Source: Rikenellaceae bacterium
Lineage (GTDB): Bacteria > Bacteroidota > Bacteroidia > Bacteroidales > UBA932
Direction: 5' to 3'
Assembly (NCBI GenBank): GCA_900769145.1
Contig: CAAGFN010000206.1
Span: 1-16,973 of the forward strand
DNA: 16,973 nt
Part shown: positions 13,094 to 16,973 of the stretch, in pieces
Position numbering within the stretch: the stretch's first letter is position 1
Layout: each line of letters begins with the position of its first letter
The notes under the pieces: model-generated
Database searches by the model: none
What the model saw: the letters and a program-made list of their open reading frames with translations, nothing else
What the model was told of the DNA's origin: nothing
Program-made: the position numbers and the translations under genes

Positions 13094-13852
13094 ATGAAAA
13101 AGACAGCACTTATCACAGGAGCCACCAGCGGCATTGGAGAAGCCTGCGCAAGAAAGTTCGCGGAGGCTGGTTATGACTTGATCATCACCGGAAGGAGGGC
13201 GGAAAGACTTGAATCACTCAGAAATGAGATCGCGAATACAGGAGCAAGGGTAAAGGCTCTTGTGTTCGATGTACGGGATGCCGGAGCGGCCCGAGAGGCC
13301 GTTGAAAGTCTCGGGGAGGAGTGGAGCAGCATTGACGTCCTCGTCAACAATGCAGGTCTCGCACTCGGCCTTGACAAGGAATACGAGGGCAGTCTGGATG
13401 ACTGGAACATAATGATTGACACCAACATAAAGGGACTTCTGACAATGACCCGCCTCATTGTTCCGGGAATGGTGAAACGGAACAGCGGGCACGTCATCAA
13501 TATCGGCAGCGTGGCCGGGGATGCCGCATACGCCTGCGGCAATGTCTATTGCGCCACCAAATCCGCAGTCAAGACCATAACAGACGGCCTGCGGATTGAC
13601 CTTGCCGACACTGCCGTCAGAGTCACCAACATTAAGCCGGGACTTGTTGAAACTGAATTCAGCAAAGTCCGCTTCCACGGTGACAGTGACAGGGCCGACA
13701 ATGTTTACAAGGGAATCAAGCCGCTGACCGGAGAGGACATTGCCGATGTAGTATATTATGCCGCATCGGCTCCTGCCCACGTCCAGATTGCAGAAGTCCT
13801 CGTATTGGCAACACACCAGGCCAGCGGCTCCGTCATTTCCAGAAAACAATGA
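13094..13852 (+). CDS. SDR-family NADP-dependent dehydrogenase, YdfG-like
   Basis: This 252-aa classical short-chain dehydrogenase has the cofactor loop TGATSGIG (8-15), with Arg34-Arg35 after the second strand favouring NADP, and NNAG at 85-88. The catalytic residues are Asn111, Ser139 in INIGSVAG, and Tyr152 and Lys156 in VYCATKSAVK. The C-terminal half, with IKPGLVETEFSKVRFHGD, resembles YdfG, which oxidises L-allo-threonine, serine and other 3-hydroxy acids in the cytosol. It is outside the island and has the base composition of the core genes. Its stop overlaps the start of a possible 36-codon ORF. The SDR call is sure; the substrate is by analogy. Confidence 0.92.
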   Translation: MKKTALITGATSGIGEACARKFAEAGYDLIITGRRAERLESLRNEIANTGARVKALVFDVRDAGAAREAVESLGEEWSSIDVLVNNAGLALGLDKEYEGSLDDWNIMIDTNIKGLLTMTRLIVPGMVKRNSGHVINIGSVAGDAAYACGNVYCATKSAVKTITDGLRIDLADTAVRVTNIKPGLVETEFSKVRFHGDSDRADNVYKGIKPLTGEDIADVVYYAASAPAHVQIAEVLVLATHQASGSVISRKQ

Positions 13853-13959
13853 TAGTGGAGAAATCCGCACAAATGATGACCAAAGGGAATCATGGCGGCA
13901 AGGGACACGATACCATCGTCCTTGGCGGAGTCAGCGCCGCAATTTACCTCATATTCTAA
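13849..13959 (+). CDS. possible 36-aa small protein coupled to the SDR gene
   Basis: An ATG overlaps the SDR stop as ATGA and opens 36 codons: polar at first (MIVEKSAQMMTKGNHGGKGH), then hydrophobic (DTIVLGGVSAAIYLIF), ending at TAA 13957-13959. The hydrophobic end could insert into the membrane. The last 11 bases overlap the 3' end of the minus-strand gene. The ATGA junction favours translation, but the ORF is short and unrecognised; it may be a remnant or chance. Confidence 0.35.
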   Translation: MIVEKSAQMMTKGNHGGKGHDTIVLGGVSAAIYLIF

Positions 13960-14482
13960 ACGGCGTCATCTTGTAGCCGAGATGCTTGAGGCCGAAGGCC
14001 ATTCCCATAAGATACATCTGGTGAAGGCAGGCTACAAAGGCCTGGAATGCGGCTTTGGTGCCGGGTTCAATGTTTCCACGAACTAGAATTGAATTGGTCC
14101 GGGAAGCGCATTCGGCCACAATTTTCGAGTATTTGCCAGACAGATTCTGGTCAAGGCCCAATACATCTTCCAGAATGTATTCATCCATGTAGTCGAATCC
14201 CCGGACAGCCTTGATATGCCCGTACAGCGAAGTGTCATTCCGGTATTTGTCCCAGTCCCCGTCCCAGAAGGCAGCCATTGCCATGCCGATGAACATCATC
14301 CAGCCAAGTGCCACGACCGGGGAGGAATTGAACTCCCTGATTCCGTCAGGCATATAAGCCCGTGCGAGTTCCTCCCATTTCTCCTCTATGTCAATGCATT
14401 CCGGCATCCTCTCATCCACTGCGCCGACCGACACCAGATATGCAAAAAGGTCAGCCCTCACGATATTCTCAATTGTCTCCAT
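13949..14482 (-). CDS. conserved hypothetical protein, helical, 177 aa
   Basis: I do not recognise the function; METIENIVRADLFAYLVSVGAVDERMPECI feels like a Bacteroidales conserved family, but I cannot name it. The protein looks mostly helical. A hydrophobic stretch, VVALGWMMFIGMAMAAFW (about 56-73), could be a membrane helix or a buried core. A second moderately hydrophobic stretch is near 145-165 (AFQAFVACLHQMYLMGMAFG). There is no signal peptide and no catalytic motif. It is convergent with the SDR gene and divergent from the deformylase remnant at 14609. A perfect -7 box (TAACTTTG on the minus strand, 14509-14502) lies 20 bases ahead of the start. Confidence 0.75.
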   Translation of the reverse strand: METIENIVRADLFAYLVSVGAVDERMPECIDIEEKWEELARAYMPDGIREFNSSPVVALGWMMFIGMAMAAFWDGDWDKYRNDTSLYGHIKAVRGFDYMDEYILEDVLGLDQNLSGKYSKIVAECASRTNSILVRGNIEPGTKAAFQAFVACLHQMYLMGMAFGLKHLGYKMTPFRI

Positions 14483-14501
14483 AACTTTCCAGATTTGCCT
14501 C

Positions 14502-14509
14502 CAAAGTTA
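14502..14509 (-). promoter_or_regulatory. -7 box of the 177-aa hypothetical gene
   Basis: The minus strand reads TAACTTTG, an exact TAnnTTTG match, 20 bases before the ATG at 14482. No good -33 element is seen at 19-21 bp. Confidence 0.4.
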
Positions 14510-14544
14510 CGGAAACTTCAGGGAATAACCTGCGGCAATGCAAA

Positions 14545-14563
14545 ATTATCATTTTATGATAAT
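14545..14563. promoter_or_regulatory. perfect palindrome, possible operator
   Basis: ATTATCAT (14545-14552), spacer TTT, and ATGATAAT (14556-14563) form an exact 8-bp inverted repeat in the divergent region between 14482 and 14609. It overlaps the place of a -33 element (TTTT, 14552-14555) for a box TAAATTCG at 14576-14583. It could bind a dimeric regulator; none is encoded nearby. Confidence 0.4.
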
Positions 14564-14608
14564 CGGAAATATTGCTAAATTCGCCAAACGATTTTCAAAA
14601 TCCACAAA

Positions 14609-14794
14609 ATGAAGTATACAGCAAAAAGATTGGCGTCAGCCGCATTGGCGACGATGGCTGCGATGGCCCTGGCCTGCTCCGGGGAAGGATGGGGCAGGAG
14701 CGAAAAGGATATCATCCTCGGATTCACGGCCGTCATTTTCCAGCACGAATGCGACCATCTGGACGGCGTGCTATATACGGACTACCTAAATTGA
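14609..14794 (+). pseudogene. internally deleted lipoprotein-type peptide deformylase
   Basis: The 61-codon frame joins two unlike parts. Residues 1-23 are a lipoprotein signal: basic MKYTAKR, a hydrophobic core and a lipobox ending in Cys23 (ALAC). Residues 38-60, GFTAVIFQHECDHLDGVLYT and on, are the C-terminal end of peptide deformylase, with the metal-binding His46-Glu47-x-x-His50 motif. The first two deformylase motifs (GxGxAAxQ and EGCLS) are absent, so the active site cannot form. Bacteroidales have, as I recall, secreted or lipoprotein deformylase homologues ending in this way. The simplest reading is an in-frame loss of roughly 150 or more codons. It may still be translated, but deformylase activity is not expected. 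The next gene starts 8 bp downstream. Confidence 0.75.
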
Positions 14795-14802
14795 CAATCA
14801 TC

Positions 14803-15339
14803 ATGGGACTGAAAATACCCGAAAACTTCTCCCCCGAAGAGAGGGGAAAACTCGCAGAAGATTATTTCAGGAAAGGCTACAACTGCTGCCAGGCGGTAAT
14901 CCTCGCATTCTCTGACATCATTGAGATGAACACCGGAACAGACATGCAGTTTCTCGCCGCCATCGGCTCCGGATTCGGAGGAGGAATGGGCAGAATGCGG
15001 GAAGTCTGCGGCGGCTTCAGCGGAATGGTGATGGCCGCAGGGCTGATTCTCCCGGCAGACAATCCGGATAACATGCCTGCGAGAACGGCCAATTATGCTC
15101 TCGTTCAGGAATTTGCAGAAGAATTCAAGGAGAAGAACGGAGGCAGTATCATCTGCAGGGAACTGCTCGGACTCGGCAGGAATGCCAATGAAGGGGCAAA
15201 GCCATCTGAGCGTACCGGGGAATATTACAAGAAACGCCCCTGCCCCAAGATTGTGGCAGAGGCGGCAAGCATTGTCGCACAGAAAATTATTGCACTTCAG
15301 GGCCCTCAGGAGCAAGACAGGCATCAAGATCGCGGGTAA
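14803..15339 (+). CDS. C_GCAxxG_C_C family redox or metal protein
   Basis: This 178-aa protein is of the C_GCAxxG_C_C type. The cysteines sit at the family positions: Cys28-Cys29 in GYNCCQAV, Cys69 in MREVCGGFSGMVMAAG (the GCAxxG-like segment, here CGGFSG), Cys118 in SIICRELL and Cys147 in KRPCPKIV. A glycine-rich turn, GSGFGGGMGRM, precedes Cys69. The cysteines probably bind a metal or iron-sulfur centre, or do redox chemistry; the family has no firm function. I chose the ATG at 14803 over a frame extending back to 14572, which overlaps the deformylase remnant out of frame. The last 53 bases overlap the 3' end of the CobW-type gene on the other strand. Residues after about 165 (GPQEQDRHQDRG) are probably a recent extension into that gene. 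Confidence 0.85.
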   Translation: MGLKIPENFSPEERGKLAEDYFRKGYNCCQAVILAFSDIIEMNTGTDMQFLAAIGSGFGGGMGRMREVCGGFSGMVMAAGLILPADNPDNMPARTANYALVQEFAEEFKEKNGGSIICRELLGLGRNANEGAKPSERTGEYYKKRPCPKIVAEAASIVAQKIIALQGPQEQDRHQDRG

Positions 15340-16558
15340 TCTGCTCCCTGTCCATATTCTGGCCGATGAAGACAATCTTCTGCATCCTGTCACCGTAATG
15401 CGGGTCCCATTCCTTCATGATTGAAGGGTCCTGCCTCATCATTTCGACAAGTTCATCCTCCGGGGCTGTGGCATACCACTGTCCGGCCTGGCGGAGCTGG
15501 ATTTGTTTCCCCGCCTGCTCGAAGATACAGGACATGTCAGGGTCTTCCGTAAAGTAACACAGGCCCTTGGCCCGAATAACATTCTTCGGGAGCTTCTTGG
15601 AAACGAACCAGTCGAACTTGTTGATGTCGAAGGCCGGACGGCGGAAATACACGAATGTGCCTATGCCGTATTCCTCCGCCTCGCCCTCATCGTGGTGATG
15701 GTGGTGATGATGCCCGTGGTGATGCCCCTCCACGTGGTGATGTTCATCGTGGTCTTCATCATGGTGGTGGTCCTCATGGTCTTCATCGTGCTCGTCATCG
15801 TGGTCATGCTCTCCGTGCTCCTCTCCGGAAACCGGTGTCTCCAATCCCCTCACCCAGCCGGCCGAACCCTCCGTACTCCTGTAGCCGAACTTCCAGGTAT
15901 TCAGGAACCTGTCCAGTTCCACTTCCGCATAGTCCGTCTCAATGACTTCGGCACCCGGATTGAGTTCCCTGACAATCAACCTGATACGTTCAAGTTCCGA
16001 AGGGCTGACATCGGAAACCTTGTTCAGCAGGATAATGTTGCAGAACTCAATCTGCTGGATTACAAGATTTTCAATATCCTCCTCGTCAATGTTGTCCTTC
16101 TTCAGGTCGTCCCCGCAGCCGAACTCCGACTGCATGCGAAAAGCATCCACCACCGTCACTATGCAGTCCAGCCTCGGCATGCCGTGAACAGTATAGGCCG
16201 GGCCGAGAGACGGAATGCTGCAGATGGTCTGGGCGATAGGCTCCGGCTCGCAGATGCCGCTGGCCTCGATTACAATGTAGTCGAACTTCCCGCTTGCCAT
16301 CAGTTCATCAATCTGCTCGATAAGGTCAGTCCTCAAGGTGCAGCAGATACAGCCGTTCTGCAGGGCCACCAGACTGTCGTCCTTCTGGGCCACGACACCG
16401 CCCTTCTGGATGAGGGAGGCATCTATGTTCACCTCGCCTATATCATTGACAATCACCGCGAACCTTATTCCTTTCTCATTGGATAGGATGTGGTTCACCA
16501 ACGTAGTTTTTCCACTTCCAAGATACCCCGTAAGCAGGAGTACCGGCATTTCATTCAT
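15287..16558 (-). CDS. CobW/ZNG1-type GTPase with a His-rich metal-binding loop
   Basis: This 423-aa G3E GTPase is a metallochaperone that uses GTP to hand metal, usually zinc, to client enzymes. Walker A is GYLGSGKTT (9-17), the metal-binding CxCC motif lies in NGCICCTLRTDL, ASGICEPEPIAQT lies in the switch region, and NKVSD is the G4 motif. A linker of about 50 residues rich in His, Asp and Glu (roughly 256-305, with a run of seven histidines) joins it to the CobW C-terminal domain, which starts near FVYFRRPAFD. I chose the ATG at 16558 (MNEMPVLLLTGYLGSGKTT); one at 16564 is also possible. A longer frame upstream is antisense to the MATE gene. Zinc is the likely metal; cobalt or nickel cannot be ruled out. 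Confidence 0.92.
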   Translation of the reverse strand: MNEMPVLLLTGYLGSGKTTLVNHILSNEKGIRFAVIVNDIGEVNIDASLIQKGGVVAQKDDSLVALQNGCICCTLRTDLIEQIDELMASGKFDYIVIEASGICEPEPIAQTICSIPSLGPAYTVHGMPRLDCIVTVVDAFRMQSEFGCGDDLKKDNIDEEDIENLVIQQIEFCNIILLNKVSDVSPSELERIRLIVRELNPGAEVIETDYAEVELDRFLNTWKFGYRSTEGSAGWVRGLETPVSGEEHGEHDHDDEHDEDHEDHHHDEDHDEHHHVEGHHHGHHHHHHHDEGEAEEYGIGTFVYFRRPAFDINKFDWFVSKKLPKNVIRAKGLCYFTEDPDMSCIFEQAGKQIQLRQAGQWYATAPEDELVEMMRQDPSIMKEWDPHYGDRMQKIVFIGQNMDREQITRDLDACLAPEGPEVQ

Positions 16559-16643
16559 ATTCATTTCCGCCAAAATATTAAAACCATTGCGGCTGTCCGT
16601 CAAACCAAAATGCAACCAATGCGCCCGACGGTCAACCCGAACC

Positions 16644-16681
16644 GCAAATTTAGTTAATCTTGAAATAATTCGTAAATTTGC
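16644..16681. promoter_or_regulatory. symmetric divergent promoter of the GTPase and MATE genes
   Basis: GCAAATTTA (16644-16652) and TAAATTTGC (16673-16681) are exact complements with 20 bp between them. Each contains a perfect -7 box, TAAATTTG, one per strand. Each box also places TTTA, a -33-like element, at 20 bp from the box on the other strand. The two promoters therefore share all their DNA and can hardly be occupied at once. The MATE transcript would have a leader of about 20 nt, the GTPase transcript about 80 nt. Confidence 0.55.
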
Positions 16682-16706
16682 AGCCCAAAAATCATGCGAC
16701 TGGACA

Positions 16707-16973
16707 ATGGAAAAGTTCATCAGAATACTAAAAATCGGAGTCCCGATAATGCTCGGACAGGCCTGCATCATAATCATGGCCTTCGCCGACAACATTATGA
16801 TAGGCTGGCACAGCGTACCTGAACTGGCCGCCTCCGGCTTCGTGAACAACATGATGAACCTCTTCATTCTCATTGAACTGGGATTCGCAATGGGAATGAC
16901 ACCTGTAATCGGGGCCCAATACGGGACAGGAGACAGTGCCGAAATAGGGCATACATTGCGCAACGGAGTGAGA
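16707..16973 (+). CDS. MATE family efflux transporter (partial, N-terminal 89 codons)
   Basis: The frame starts at the ATG at 16707 and is open to the right edge. MEKFIRILKIGVPIMLGQAC opens the first membrane helix (about 8-28), with FADNIMIGWHSVPELAASGF following and a second helix at about 50-70 (NLFILIELGFAMGMTPVIGAQYG). IP-x-x-LGQ, D-x-x-MIG and G-x-x-P-x-x-GAQ-x-G are MATE hallmarks. Such proteins use a sodium or proton gradient to export drugs or metabolites across the inner membrane. The rest of the protein lies outside the window. Confidence 0.88.
   Translation, partial: MEKFIRILKIGVPIMLGQACIIIMAFADNIMIGWHSVPELAASGFVNNMMNLFILIELGFAMGMTPVIGAQYGTGDSAEIGHTLRNGVR

Noticed and set aside
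14572..14802. 77-codon upstream extension of the cysteine protein
   Set aside because: It overlaps the deformylase remnant out of frame and looks unlike the family; the ATG at 14803 fits the family start.
15503..16486. 327-aa plus-strand open frame
   Set aside because: It is antisense to the CobW-type GTPase. Its Val/Met-rich stretch comes from the complement of the His/Asp codon run.
16559..16963. 135-codon N-terminal extension of the GTPase
   Set aside because: It is antisense to the MATE gene and its promoter; the family starts a few residues before the Walker A motif.

Overview
The window looks like chromosomal DNA of a member of the Bacteroidales. The reasons are repeated matches to the Bacteroidetes -7 promoter box (TAnnTTTG, often with a TTTG-like -33 element 19-20 bp upstream), starts with little Shine-Dalgarno signal, and families typical of that order (DUF3843 and DUF6249 proteins, an ATP-grasp-like conserved hypothetical, orphan AAA ATPases with nuclease-like tails). 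The species cannot be fixed from the sequence alone. All family names here were recognised by eye, not by database search.

Layout. (1) 1-1028, minus: a partial ATP-grasp-like protein that runs off the left edge. (2) 1170-3750, plus: an S24/S26 peptidase, a fused ABC exporter joined to it by an ATGA overlap, and a small membrane protein. (3) 3795-5192, plus: a candidate ECF-type promoter, a DUF6249-like membrane protein, an ECF sigma factor and a small two-helix membrane protein that is probably its anti-sigma partner. (4) 5243-6556, minus: an orphan AAA ATPase with lower GC by eye, followed by a 74-bp copy of the 3' end of the gene at 3250-3750. (5) 6710-7495, minus: an omega-amidase-like nitrilase-family enzyme whose last codons lie in that copy. 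(6) About 7579-7722: a fossil tyrosine-recombinase fragment.

(7) 7723-12888 is the most notable part. About 5 kb of foreign-looking DNA is bounded by direct repeats that both end in the 3' tail of a tRNA-Arg(TCT) gene (12877-12950, minus). It carries a tyrosine recombinase, a DUF3843-like protein and an AAA/DUF4143-like ATPase. A four-unit, 23-bp-period repeat array lies against the ATPase promoter. The right copy of the flanking repeat has grown by a 43-bp tandem duplication and by extra nested hairpins. This is best read as a small integrative island of unknown cargo function, inserted beside the remains of an older one.

(8) 13094-16973: a YdfG-like SDR dehydrogenase with a possible coupled 36-codon ORF; a conserved hypothetical (minus); an internally deleted lipoprotein-type peptide deformylase; a C_GCAxxG_C_C cysteine protein; a CobW/ZNG1-type GTPase with a long His-rich loop (minus), which overlaps the previous gene tail to tail; and the start of a MATE transporter. 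The last two genes appear to share a symmetric divergent promoter.
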